In this document: piece after piece, positions 44,086 to 52,432 of the stretch
Position numbering within the stretch: the stretch's first letter is position 1
How the letters are laid out: each line of letters begins with the position of its first letter
NCBI GenBank assembly: GCA_036381275.1
Contig: DASVDC010000160.1
Span: forward strand, 1-64,000
DNA from: UBA7803 sp036381275
GTDB lineage: Bacteria > Pseudomonadota > Gammaproteobacteria > Pseudomonadales > Azotimanducaceae
Length of the DNA stretch: 64,000 bases
Direction: 5' to 3'
Translations under genes and position numbers: made by a program
Notes under the pieces: generated by a model
Seen by the model: the letters and a program-made list of their open reading frames with translations, nothing else
What the model was told of the DNA's origin: nothing
Database searches by the model: none

Positions 44086-45123
44086 TTGACCGCGATCGAG
44101 GTGGCCGTCGTCGGCGGCGGCAACTTCGGGACCGTGCTCGCCAACATTGCGGGCGGGAACGGCTATCCCACCCATCTGTGGATGCGCGACGAGAGGCTGG
44201 CGGCCGAGTGCCGTGAGCTGCGCGAGAATCGGCGGTATCTGCCCGGCCATCCGATCCACGCGCAGGTGCTCCCGACGGCGGATCTCCGGCTCGCGCTCGA
44301 ACGCAGCCGGGTGGTCTTCATGACGGTACCGAGCCGCTCGTTCCGCGAAGTCTCGGAGCGCATCGCCCGCCATTGCGACAGCGATGCGGTCGTCATCAGC
44401 GCCACCAAGGGCATCGAGCGCAAGAGTGACGGATCGGGTTTCCGGCTGATGAGCGACATCCTGAGGGAGCTCTTGCCGACGGCGCGGATCGGCGTGCTGT
44501 CGGGGCCGAACCTCGCCGAGGAAATCGCCGCCGGGCACTACACCGGCACGGTGGTGGCGTGCCCGGACCCGAGCGTCTGCGAGACCGTGCGCACGGTGCT
44601 GAAGTGCGAGACGTTCCGCGTCTACGAGAACCCGGACACCTACGGCGTCGAGCTCGCCGGCGCGCTGAAGAACGTCTACGCGATCGTCTGCGGTATTGCC
44701 GGCGGGCTGAAGGTCGGCCAGAACACGATCGCGATGCTGATCACGCGAAGCCTCGCCGAGATGAGCCGGCTCGCGGTTTCGCTCGGCGCGAACCCGTTCA
44801 CGTTCCTCGGTCTCGCCGGGGTGGGCGACCTGATGGTGACCTGTACCTCGCCGCTGTCGCGCAACTACCAGCTCGGCTGCCGGCTCGCGCGCGGCCTGTC
44901 GCTCGACGAGGCGCTGACCGATCTCGGCAAGCTCGCCGAAGGGGTCAACACGCTGCGGGTCGTGCACGAGCATGCGCGGCGCCTCGACGTCTACATGCCG
45001 CTCGCCACGGGCCTCTATCGGGTGCTGTTCGAGCACGGTGACCTCGGCGCCGTGGTGACCGAGCTGATGACCGGCGGCCAGCCCGTGGACGTCGAGTTCG
45101 CCCGTCCGCCGGCAGCGCCGTGA
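44086..45123 (+). CDS. gpsA: Glycerol-3-phosphate dehydrogenase (NAD(P)+)
   Basis: 345 residues. VAVVGGGNFGTVLANIAGGN is the nucleotide-binding motif, SATKGIERKS and GPNLAEEIAAG follow, and ELAGALKNVYAIVCGIAGG holds the catalytic Lys. It makes sn-glycerol-3-phosphate for phospholipids. The start is TTG 44086 with GGAGG about 5 nt upstream; there is no ATG before the conserved motif in this frame, and a GTG lies two codons earlier. Confidence 0.94.
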   Translation: MTAIEVAVVGGGNFGTVLANIAGGNGYPTHLWMRDERLAAECRELRENRRYLPGHPIHAQVLPTADLRLALERSRVVFMTVPSRSFREVSERIARHCDSDAVVISATKGIERKSDGSGFRLMSDILRELLPTARIGVLSGPNLAEEIAAGHYTGTVVACPDPSVCETVRTVLKCETFRVYENPDTYGVELAGALKNVYAIVCGIAGGLKVGQNTIAMLITRSLAEMSRLAVSLGANPFTFLGLAGVGDLMVTCTSPLSRNYQLGCRLARGLSLDEALTDLGKLAEGVNTLRVVHEHARRLDVYMPLATGLYRVLFEHGDLGAVVTELMTGGQPVDVEFARPPAAP

Positions 45124-45124
45124 C

Positions 45125-46051
45125 ATGGCACCGCTCCTCGCGCTGCTGTTGCTGCTCGGGATCCCGGCGGCGGTCGGCGCCGCCGAGTCGGACGTTCCCG
45201 GCAGCCGAGATCCCCACGGCATCGAGCGCTTTCCGCGTTCCTGGATCGTCGACTACCAGCGCGACGACGCGGTGCTGCCGCGCGAGCTGATGACCAGCCG
45301 CGTCGACCGCATCCGCCGTGAGCTGCGGGTCGAGGACGTGGTCCGGGTGCAGGGCACCCGCGAGGCCGCGACCTACCAGCTGCCGGACGACGTGTCGGTG
45401 GCGCAGGTATTCGCCCACTACCGCGACGTGCTCGGCACCGACGTGCTGTTCAGCTGCGAAGCGCGCAGCTGCGGCCGCAGCGCCGACTGGGCGCATCAGG
45501 TATTCGGCCAGACACTGCTGTACGGGCCGGACGCGAACCAGCGCTACGCCGCGTACGAGTGGCGTGACCGGCTGGTCTCGGTCTACGTGAACGAGCGCGG
45601 CAACAGGCGCGTGTACGCGCATCTGCAGGTGCTGGACCCGGAAGGTGCGCACGCGATCGCGCCGAACGCGATGCTGGTGCAGCGCCTGCTCGAGCGCGGC
45701 TGGACGGTGATCGACGCGGTCACCCCGCGCGGCGACGGCGGCCTCGACGGCGACGCGGAGCGCACGCTGGCGCAGATCGGCGGCCGGCTCGACACCGCGC
45801 TCGCCGATCGGCTCTACGTGGTGTGTCACCTGACCGGGCCGGATCCGGTGGAAGCGCTGCTCGCGGCTTCACAGCGCTGCGCCGAACTGGCCGTCCACGG
45901 GCTCGAGGCGGTACCGGACGGCGGTGAGGCGTCGGCCGACGGGCGCACGCGCCTCGTGCCGTTCGGCGCCGGGCCGCTGCTGCCGCGCTCCGGGCTGCCG
46001 GGGTCGCGCCTGGAGCTCGTGCTGCCCGCGGGGCCGGACACCGATCGGTGA
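45125..46051 (+). CDS. Exported DUF4892 protein
   Basis: 308 residues with a signal peptide (PLLALLLLLGIPAAVGAAES). The central YQLPDDVSVAQVFAHYRDVL, LFSCEARSCGRSADWAHQVF and LYGPDANQRYAAYEW segments match DUF4892, whose Cys-rich CxxxxCGRS and W-A-xxVF pattern is characteristic. A C-terminal OmpA-like half-domain (LERGWTVIDAVTPRGDGGLD) may follow. Function unknown. The neighbours prmB and aroC follow as in Pseudomonas. Its TGA overlaps the prmB GTG. Confidence 0.8.
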   Translation: MAPLLALLLLLGIPAAVGAAESDVPGSRDPHGIERFPRSWIVDYQRDDAVLPRELMTSRVDRIRRELRVEDVVRVQGTREAATYQLPDDVSVAQVFAHYRDVLGTDVLFSCEARSCGRSADWAHQVFGQTLLYGPDANQRYAAYEWRDRLVSVYVNERGNRRVYAHLQVLDPEGAHAIAPNAMLVQRLLERGWTVIDAVTPRGDGGLDGDAERTLAQIGGRLDTALADRLYVVCHLTGPDPVEALLAASQRCAELAVHGLEAVPDGGEASADGRTRLVPFGAGPLLPRSGLPGSRLELVLPAGPDTDR

Positions 46052-46923
46052 CCGGCGCGATGGCGACGGTCGCGGAGACGATCGAAGCGATCGCCGAGCG
46101 TTTCGCCGGCGCGGGGCTGGTGTTCGGGCACGGCTTCGAGAGCGCCTGGGACGAAGCGGTGGCGCTGGTCCTCGCGGTGACCGGGCTGCCGGACGACCGC
46201 TCGGTGCTGGACCATCCGGTGGATCGGCAGCAGCGCGCGCGCATCGATGCGCTCGCGGCGCGGCGCACCGGCGAGCGGATTCCGCTCGCGTATCTGATCG
46301 GCCGCTGCCGCTTCGCGGGGCACGAGTTCCTGATCGAGCCCGGCGTCGTGGTGCCGCGCTCGCCGATCGGCGCGTTGATCGAGGCACGCTTCTCGCCATG
46401 GCTGCGGCGGGAGCCGGAGCGGATCCTCGACCTCTGCTGCGGATCCGGCTGCATCGGCATTGCCGCGGCACTGGCGTTTCCCGCCGCGCAGGTGGATCTG
46501 GCCGACATCGACGCGCACGCCGTCGCGCTCACCCGTCGCAACATGGCGATGCACGGCATCGAGGCACGCGCCCGGGTGTTCCGCTCCGACCTGTTCGATG
46601 CACTGCCGGCCGGACGCTGGGACCTGATCCTGAGCAACCCGCCGTACGTCGACCGCCGGGACATGGCGGCCTTGCCGGCCGAGCATCGTCACGAGCCGGC
46701 GCACGGGCTCGCGGGCGGCGACGACGGCCTCGCGCTGATCGACCGGATGATCACCGCGCTGCCCGAGCGCCTCGAGGACCGCGGCACGTTCGTCTGCGAG
46801 GTCGGGGCGAGCGCGCCCGCGCTGCTCGCGCGCTATCCGTATCTGCCGTTCGTCTGGCCGGATCTGCCGAACGGCGGCGAGGGCGTGTTCCTGCTGGAGC
46901 CGCAACGCTCCGGGGGCGGTTGA
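46048..46923 (+). CDS. prmB: Ribosomal protein L3 glutamine N5-methyltransferase
   Basis: 291 residues. An N-terminal helical domain precedes the SAM-binding ILDLCCGSGCIGIAAALA motif and the catalytic LSNPPYVDRRDM (NPPY, for amide nitrogen methylation). PLAYLIGRCRFAGHEFLIEPG and PRSPIGALIE are the PrmB-subfamily version of the HemK/PrmC pattern. It methylates Gln150-equivalent of L3. The start is GTG 46048 overlapping the previous stop; ATG 46060 is an alternative. Confidence 0.94.
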   Translation: MTGAMATVAETIEAIAERFAGAGLVFGHGFESAWDEAVALVLAVTGLPDDRSVLDHPVDRQQRARIDALAARRTGERIPLAYLIGRCRFAGHEFLIEPGVVVPRSPIGALIEARFSPWLRREPERILDLCCGSGCIGIAAALAFPAAQVDLADIDAHAVALTRRNMAMHGIEARARVFRSDLFDALPAGRWDLILSNPPYVDRRDMAALPAEHRHEPAHGLAGGDDGLALIDRMITALPERLEDRGTFVCEVGASAPALLARYPYLPFVWPDLPNGGEGVFLLEPQRSGGG

Positions 46924-46991
46924 AGCGGCTCGGCGCATAGCCACCGCCGCAGCGCTCGCGCATACTTCGCGTGGCGATCACGGCGGCGGAT

Positions 46992-48056
46992 ATGGCGGGC
47001 AACAGCTTCGGACAGCTCTTCAGAGTCACGACCTTCGGCGAGAGCCACGGCCCGGCGCTCGGCGCGGTGGTCGACGGCTGTCCGCCGGGGCTCGCGCTCA
47101 GCGAGGCCGACCTGCAGCGCGACCTCGACCGGCGCCGTCCGGGTCAATCGCGTTACACGACGCAGCGCGACGAGCCGGACCGGGTGCGGATCCTGTCGGG
47201 CGTGTTCGAGGGCGTCACCACCGGCACCCCGATCGGGCTCGTGATCGACAACGTCGATCAGAAGAGCAAGGACTACGGCGCGATCAAGGACCAGTTCCGG
47301 CCCGCTCACGCCGACTACACCTACCTGAAGAAGTACGGGGTGCGCGATTACCGCGGCGGCGGCCGCGCGTCGGCGCGCGAGACCGCGATGCGGGTGGCGG
47401 CCGCCGGGATCGCGAAGAAATATCTGGCCGAGCACTGCGGCACCCGGGTGCGCGGCTTCCTGTCCGCGATCGGGCCGCTGCGTTTCTCACCGAACGACCT
47501 CGACGCCGTCGACACCAACCCGTTCTTCTGCCCGGAGCCGGACCGGGTCGAGGAGATCGCCGCGCTGATCGATGCGCTCCGCCGCGAGGGCGACTCGATC
47601 GGCGCCGAGGTGACGGTGATCGCGACCGGCATGCCGGTCGGGCTCGGCGAGCCGGTGTTCGGCAAGCTCGACGCGGAGCTCGCCGGCGCGCTGATGAGCA
47701 TCAACGCGGTCAAGGGTGTCGGGATCGGCGACGGCTTCGACGTCGTCGGTCAGCGCGGGACCGAGCACCGCGACGAGATGACCCGCGACGGATTCCTCAG
47801 CAACCACGCCGGCGGCGTGCTCGGCGGCATCAGCAGCGGTCAGGACCTGATCGCGCGCATCGCGCTGAAGCCCACCTCGAGCCTGACGACCCCGGGCCGC
47901 TCGATCGACGTGCACGGCAACGAGGTGGAGGTGGTCACCAAGGGCCGTCACGACCCGTGCGTCGGCATCCGTGCGGTGCCCATCGCGGAAGCGATGGTCG
48001 CGCTGGTGCTGATGGATCAGCTGATGCGGCACCGCGCGCAGGTGCCGCCGCGCTGA
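46992..48056 (+). CDS. aroC: Chorismate synthase
   Basis: 354 residues. MAGNSFGQLFRVTTFGESHG, RRRPGQSRYTTQRDEPD, DYRGGGRASARETAMRV and FLSNHAGGVLGGISSGQ are the reduced-FMN-binding signatures. It forms chorismate from EPSP, the last shikimate step, upstream of the trp genes at 57 kb. ATG 46992 is used, though a GTG at 46971 is in frame. An inverted REP pair follows. Confidence 0.96.
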   Translation: MAGNSFGQLFRVTTFGESHGPALGAVVDGCPPGLALSEADLQRDLDRRRPGQSRYTTQRDEPDRVRILSGVFEGVTTGTPIGLVIDNVDQKSKDYGAIKDQFRPAHADYTYLKKYGVRDYRGGGRASARETAMRVAAAGIAKKYLAEHCGTRVRGFLSAIGPLRFSPNDLDAVDTNPFFCPEPDRVEEIAALIDALRREGDSIGAEVTVIATGMPVGLGEPVFGKLDAELAGALMSINAVKGVGIGDGFDVVGQRGTEHRDEMTRDGFLSNHAGGVLGGISSGQDLIARIALKPTSSLTTPGRSIDVHGNEVEVVTKGRHDPCVGIRAVPIAEAMVALVLMDQLMRHRAQVPPR

Positions 48057-48106
48057 ACCGGCGCCCTCCGTAGGAAGCGATCTCCAGACCGCGATCCTCG
48101 CTTCGC

Positions 48107-48164
48107 TGTGGGAGCGGCCTCCGGCCGCGAATCAGGCCAGTTCGCGGCCGGAGGCCGCTCCCAC
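48107..48164. repeat. REP-like inverted pair between aroC and the LysR gene
   Basis: A forward copy, an 8-9-bp spacer, and a nearly exact reverse copy (GTTCGCGGCCGG to CCCAC). It separates the convergent ends of aroC and the LysR-type gene. Confidence 0.85.
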
Positions 48165-48167
48165 GAG

Positions 48168-49049
48168 TCAGCGGCGCGGGTCGGCGAACTCGAGCAGCAC
48201 GTCCCGAAACGCCCTCGCGGCGTTCGACAGGCTGCGGCGCGGGTTCGTCACGTAACCGAGGCTGCGCCGCAGCGGCGGCGCCTCGGTCTCCAGCACCACC
48301 AGCGGCGGCTTGATGAGGCTCTGCGGCAGCACGCTCCAGCCGAGGCCGATGCTCACCAGCATCGCGATGGTCTCGAGGTAATTGGTCGCGAGGTTCGGCC
48401 GCAGCTCGAGGCCCGCCGCCGCGAACGCTTCCGCGACGATCCGCCCGGTGTAGGTGGCCAGCCCCGGGAGCACCGGCCGCGACTCGGCCAGCCGCGCGAG
48501 ACTCAGGCGCCCCTGACCCACCAGCTCGTGATCGGCCGCGGCGACGAACGCGAGCGGATCGTCCCACAGCTCGTACGTCTCGAGCTCCGGATCGCCCTTC
48601 GGGTTCAGCGTGACCACGGCGATCTCCGCGTCGGCCCGACGTACGAGGTGGTGGGCCTCCTCGGAATCCTCGAAACGGATGTCGAGTTGCACGCCCGGGT
48701 AGCGGCGCGTGAACTCGCGCAGCGCCGGCGCCAGCCGGTGCAGTCCGACGTGGTGCGACGTGGCGAGCGCGAGCTCGCCGGTGACCCGCCGATCGAGATC
48801 CGCGAGCTCGCGCTGCGCATCGCGCAGCCCCCGGAGCAATGCCTCCGCCCGCGGGCGCAGCAGCCGCCCGGCGTCGGTCGGGTAGACGCGGCGTCCCACC
48901 CGGTCGAACAGCCGGCAACCGAGCGCGTTCTCAAGCGCCTGAACGCGCTTGCTGACTGCCGGTTGGGTCAGGTGCAGCTCCTCGGCGGCCCGGGAGAACG
49001 AACCGGTCTCCGCCACCGCGAGAAACGCCTGCAGGTCGTTCAGGTTCAT
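48168..49049 (-). CDS. LysR-type transcriptional regulator
   Basis: 293 residues. The N-terminal winged helix (LNDLQAFLAVAETGSFSRAA, then LHLTQPAVSKRVQALE) is canonical; the effector domain follows (residues 90-290). It is divergent from leuC with a 126-bp gap containing a dyad, so it probably activates or represses leuCDB and its own gene; in relatives the ligand may be a leucine-pathway intermediate such as 2-isopropylmalate, but that is inference. ATG 49049. The open frame continues upstream without a plausible start. Confidence 0.9.
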   Translation of the reverse strand: MNLNDLQAFLAVAETGSFSRAAEELHLTQPAVSKRVQALENALGCRLFDRVGRRVYPTDAGRLLRPRAEALLRGLRDAQRELADLDRRVTGELALATSHHVGLHRLAPALREFTRRYPGVQLDIRFEDSEEAHHLVRRADAEIAVVTLNPKGDPELETYELWDDPLAFVAAADHELVGQGRLSLARLAESRPVLPGLATYTGRIVAEAFAAAGLELRPNLATNYLETIAMLVSIGLGWSVLPQSLIKPPLVVLETEAPPLRRSLGYVTNPRRSLSNAARAFRDVLLEFADPRR

Positions 49050-49094
49050 CGCCGTGCGGCCCGCGGCGCTGCATTCTCCATCGTAATCGTTACC

Positions 49095-49123
49095 ATGACC
49101 ATAATGAATTTGTGTTATGGCAT
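49095..49123. promoter_or_regulatory. Dyad in the LysR-leuC divergent region, possible LysR box
   Basis: ATGACCATAA (49095-49104) mirrors TTATGGCAT (49115-49123) with one extra base; the core is CCATAA, N10, TTATGG. It includes the T-N11-A form expected of LysR sites. It lies 46 bp from the LysR start and 52 bp from leuC. Confidence 0.55.
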
Positions 49124-49175
49124 CGCGACTTCTACCATGGGCGTCCGAATGGAGCAACGCCGAGGAGATCCTCCG

Positions 49176-50591
49176 GTGGCGGGACGTACCCTCTACGACA
49201 AGGTCTGGGACGCGCACGTGGTCGGCCAGCGCGCGGACGGGCAGACGATGCTGTACATCGACCAGCAGCTTCTGCACGAGGTCACCTCGCCGCAGGCGTT
49301 CGAGGGGCTCGCGCTCGCCGGGCGCAAGCCCTGGCGGGTCGACGCGAATCTCGCCACCCCGGATCACAACGTGCCGACGGACCGGCGCGAGCTCGGCCTC
49401 GCCGGCATTCAGGACCCGGTGGCGCTCGAGCAGGTGGTGACGCTGGACGAGAACTGCCGCCGCTACGGGATCACCCAGTTCGACATCCTCGACCGGCGCC
49501 AGGGCATCGTCCACGTGGTCGGTCCGGAGCAGGGCGCGACGCTGCCCGGCATGACCATCGTCTGCGGCGATTCCCACACCTCGACCCACGGCGCGTTCGG
49601 CGCGCTGGCACAGGGGATCGGCACCTCCGACGTCGAGCACGTGCTGGCGACTCAGTGCCTGGTGCAGCGCAAGGCCCGCAACTACCGGATCCAGGTGGAC
49701 GGGCGGCTCGCGGCCGGCGTGTACGCCAAGGATCTGATCCTGCACGTGATCGGCCGTATCGGCACCGCCGGCGCCACCGGCCACACCCTCGAGTTCGCCG
49801 GCGAGGCGGTGCGCGCGCTGTCGATGGAAGGGCGCATGACCCTCTGCAACATGGCGATCGAAGCCGGTGCCCGCGCCGGGATGATCGCGGTGGACGACGT
49901 GACCCTCGAGTACGTGCACGGGCGGCCGTTCGCGCCGACGGGTGCGCTCTGGGACGAGGCCGAGGCCTACTGGCGGACGCTCGTCTCGGACCCCGACGCG
50001 GTGTTCGACCGGAGCCTCGTGCTGGACGCGGCGGACGTCGTGCCGCAGGTGAGCTGGGGCACGTCGCCGGAAATGGTCGCGCCGGTCACCGGCGCGACCC
50101 CGAACCCGGACCACGTCGACGACCCCGTGGCGGCGGAAGGGATCCGGCGGGCGCTCGCGTACATGGGGCTCGCCCCGGAGCAGCCGATCCGCGAGATCCG
50201 GCTCGACCGGGTGTTCATCGGCTCGTGCACGAACTCCCGGATCGAGGACCTGCGCGCCGCCGCCGCGGTGGTGAAAGGCCGCAGGGTCGCCCCGGGGATC
50301 AAGCAGGCCTTGGTGGTGCCCGGCTCGGGGCTGGTGAAGGCTCAGGCGGAGGCGGAAGGGCTCGCGCGGATCTTCGTCGACGCCGGATTCGAATGGCGTG
50401 CGGCCGGCTGCTCGATGTGCCTCGCGATGAACCCCGACAAGCTGCAGCCCGGGGAGCACTGCGCGTCCACCTCGAACCGCAACTTCGAAGGCCGGCAGGG
50501 CCACGGCGGACGCACCCATCTGGTGAGCCCGGCGATGGCCGCGGCCGCCGCCGTCGCCGGTCACTTCGTCGACGTCAGGGAGCTGTCATGA
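49176..50591 (+). CDS. leuC: 3-isopropylmalate dehydratase large subunit
   Basis: 471 residues. GDSHTSTHGAFGALAQGIGT, IGSCTNSRIEDLRAAA and CSMCLAMNPD carry the three [4Fe-4S] ligand cysteines. It isomerises 2- to 3-isopropylmalate with LeuD. GTG 49176 was chosen: GAGGAG lies 8 nt upstream and the protein starts VAGRTLYDKVWDAH as in homologues. A longer in-frame ATG at 49149 lacks an RBS. The TGA overlaps the leuD ATG. Confidence 0.96.
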   Translation: MAGRTLYDKVWDAHVVGQRADGQTMLYIDQQLLHEVTSPQAFEGLALAGRKPWRVDANLATPDHNVPTDRRELGLAGIQDPVALEQVVTLDENCRRYGITQFDILDRRQGIVHVVGPEQGATLPGMTIVCGDSHTSTHGAFGALAQGIGTSDVEHVLATQCLVQRKARNYRIQVDGRLAAGVYAKDLILHVIGRIGTAGATGHTLEFAGEAVRALSMEGRMTLCNMAIEAGARAGMIAVDDVTLEYVHGRPFAPTGALWDEAEAYWRTLVSDPDAVFDRSLVLDAADVVPQVSWGTSPEMVAPVTGATPNPDHVDDPVAAEGIRRALAYMGLAPEQPIREIRLDRVFIGSCTNSRIEDLRAAAAVVKGRRVAPGIKQALVVPGSGLVKAQAEAEGLARIFVDAGFEWRAAGCSMCLAMNPDKLQPGEHCASTSNRNFEGRQGHGGRTHLVSPAMAAAAAVAGHFVDVRELS

Positions 50592-51226
50592 AACCGTTCA
50601 CGGAAGTCACCGGCGTCGTCGCGCCGCTGAGGCGCGCCAACGTCGACACCGATCAGATCATTCCGAAGCAGTATCTGAAATCGATCCGCCGCACCGGCTT
50701 CGGCGACTACCTGTTCGACGCCTGGCGCTTCGAGGACGAAGGCGACGTCGGGATGACGCCGAACGAGCGCCGGCTGAACCGCGACTTCGTGCTGAACCAG
50801 CCCCGCTACCAGGACGCGAAGGTCCTGCTCGCCGGACGCAACTTCGGTTGCGGCTCGAGCCGCGAGCATGCGGTGTGGGCGCTGATGGAATACGGCTTCC
50901 GTGCGGTCGTGGCCACGGAGTTCGCCGACATCTTTTTGAGCAACTGCTTCAAGAACGGCCTGTTACCCGTTGTTCTAAAAGAGGAAGAAGTCAACGAACT
51001 GTTCGACCGGGCGGAGTCGCCGGAGGGGCTGACGATCACCGTCGATCTGCCGGCCCAGGAGGTGCGATTGCCGGATGGCCGACGCTTCGGGTTCGAGATC
51101 GACCCGAACCGCAAGCGCATGCTGATCGAGGGTCTCGACGACATCGGCCTGACCCTCGCCGAGGCCGACGCGATCCGTGCGTTCGAGACCGAGCATCGGC
51201 GCCGGATGCCCTGGCTGTTCCGCTGA
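50588..51226 (+). CDS. leuD: 3-isopropylmalate dehydratase small subunit
   Basis: 212 residues. VDTDQIIPKQYLKSIRRTGF and LAGRNFGCGSSREHAVWAL are the small-subunit signatures. It overlaps leuC by 4 nt (ATGA). The C-terminal tail LTLAEADAIRAFE is the usual end. Confidence 0.96.
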   Translation: MKPFTEVTGVVAPLRRANVDTDQIIPKQYLKSIRRTGFGDYLFDAWRFEDEGDVGMTPNERRLNRDFVLNQPRYQDAKVLLAGRNFGCGSSREHAVWALMEYGFRAVVATEFADIFLSNCFKNGLLPVVLKEEEVNELFDRAESPEGLTITVDLPAQEVRLPDGRRFGFEIDPNRKRMLIEGLDDIGLTLAEADAIRAFETEHRRRMPWLFR

Positions 51227-51239
51227 CCGATGCCTCTGC

Positions 51240-51279
51240 GAGCGGCTTTGGTGATGTGGGAGCGGCTTTGGTGATGTGG
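51240..51279 (+). repeat. Two exact 20-bp tandem units next to a REP element
   Basis: GAGCGGCTTTGGTGATGTGG occurs at 51240-51259 and again at 51260-51279. The second unit runs directly into the full REP element at 51275. Each unit starts like the REP core (GAGCGGC) and ends with its GTGG, suggesting duplication by slippage at the element. Confidence 0.8.
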
Positions 51280-51300
51280 GAGCGGCCTCCGGCCGCGAAC
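51275..51300 (+). repeat. REP-like element between leuD and leuB
   Basis: Full match to the family sequence (TGTGGGAGCGGCC to GCGAAC), 16 bp before leuB. Confidence 0.8.
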
Positions 51301-51316
51301 GCGAGTAATACTCCAC

Positions 51317-52432
51317 GTGAACAAGCAGACAAAAACTACTGATCCAAAAAGAATTCTGATCCTCCCCGGTGACGGCATCGGCGCCGAGGTGGTACCCGTC
51401 GCGCGCGCCGTGCTGGAAGCCGCCGCGCGCCGCTTCGACCTTGCGCTGCACTGCACCGAAGGCCTGATCGGCGGCGGCGCGATCGACCGCACCGGCAGCC
51501 CGCTGCCGGCGGAGACGCTGGCCGAGGCCGAGGCCTCGCGCGCGGTGCTGCTCGGCGCGGTGGGCGGGCCGCAGTGGGACACGCTGCCGATGGCAGAGCG
51601 GCCGGAGAAGGGCCTGCTCGGCCTGCGCGCGGGGCTCGGCCTGTTCGCGAACCTGCGCCCGGCGCTGCTGTTCGCGCCGCTGGCCGGCGCCTCGTCGCTG
51701 AAGCCCGAGCTGGTCGCGGACCTCGACATCCTGATCGTGCGGGAGCTCACCGGCGGCATCTACTTCGGCGAGCCCCGGGGCATCGAGACGGCCGACAACG
51801 AGCGCCGCGGGTTCAACACCGACGTGTACACCGAGCACGAGATCGAGCGGATCGCGCGGGTCGCGTTCGAGCTGGCGCGCAAGCGCCAGCGCCGGCTCTG
51901 CTCGGTGGACAAGGCCAACGTGCTCGAGGTGACCCAGCTCTGGCGCGAGGTCGTCACGGAAGTCGGCCGCGACTACCCGGACGTGGCGCTGTCGCACATG
52001 TACGTCGACAACGCGGGCATGCAACTCGTCCGCGCGCCCAAGCAGTTCGACGTGATGGTCACCGGGAACCTGTTCGGCGATATCCTGTCCGACGTTGCCG
52101 CGATGCTGACCGGCTCGCTCGGCATGTTGCCCTCGGCGTCGCTCGCCGCGGACGGCCGGGGCATGTACGAGCCGGTGCACGGCTCGGCGCCGGACATCGC
52201 CGGGCGCGACCTCGCCAATCCGCTCGCGACGATCCTGTCGGTGGCGATGATGCTGCGCTACAGCCTGGACGCCCCCGCGGCGGCGGGCGCGGTGGAAGCC
52301 GCCGTGAAGCGCGTGCTCGAGGCCGGTTACCGGACCGCGGACATTGCGGGCAGTGGCGGCGCGGGCACGACCCGCGTCGGCACCCGGGAGATGGGTGACA
52401 AGGTACTCGAGGCACTGGAGACAAACCCATGA
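51317..52432 (+). CDS. leuB: 3-isopropylmalate dehydrogenase
   Basis: 371 residues. ILILPGDGIGAEVVPVAR opens the fold; LRAGLGLFANLRPALLF, ADNERRGFNTDVYTEHEI, KANVLEVTQLWREVV, the metal/substrate MYVDNAGMQLVRAPKQFDV and TGNLFGDILSD follow. It is the NAD-dependent oxidative decarboxylation step. The start is GTG 51317 with no strong RBS. Its stop overlaps asd by 4 nt. Confidence 0.96.
   Translation: MNKQTKTTDPKRILILPGDGIGAEVVPVARAVLEAAARRFDLALHCTEGLIGGGAIDRTGSPLPAETLAEAEASRAVLLGAVGGPQWDTLPMAERPEKGLLGLRAGLGLFANLRPALLFAPLAGASSLKPELVADLDILIVRELTGGIYFGEPRGIETADNERRGFNTDVYTEHEIERIARVAFELARKRQRRLCSVDKANVLEVTQLWREVVTEVGRDYPDVALSHMYVDNAGMQLVRAPKQFDVMVTGNLFGDILSDVAAMLTGSLGMLPSASLAADGRGMYEPVHGSAPDIAGRDLANPLATILSVAMMLRYSLDAPAAAGAVEAAVKRVLEAGYRTADIAGSGGAGTTRVGTREMGDKVLEALETNP

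Noticed and set aside
49050..50564. Upstream extension of the LysR frame across leuC
   Set aside because: The LysR N-terminus MNLNDLQAFLAV starts at 49049; upstream codons are antisense leuC.
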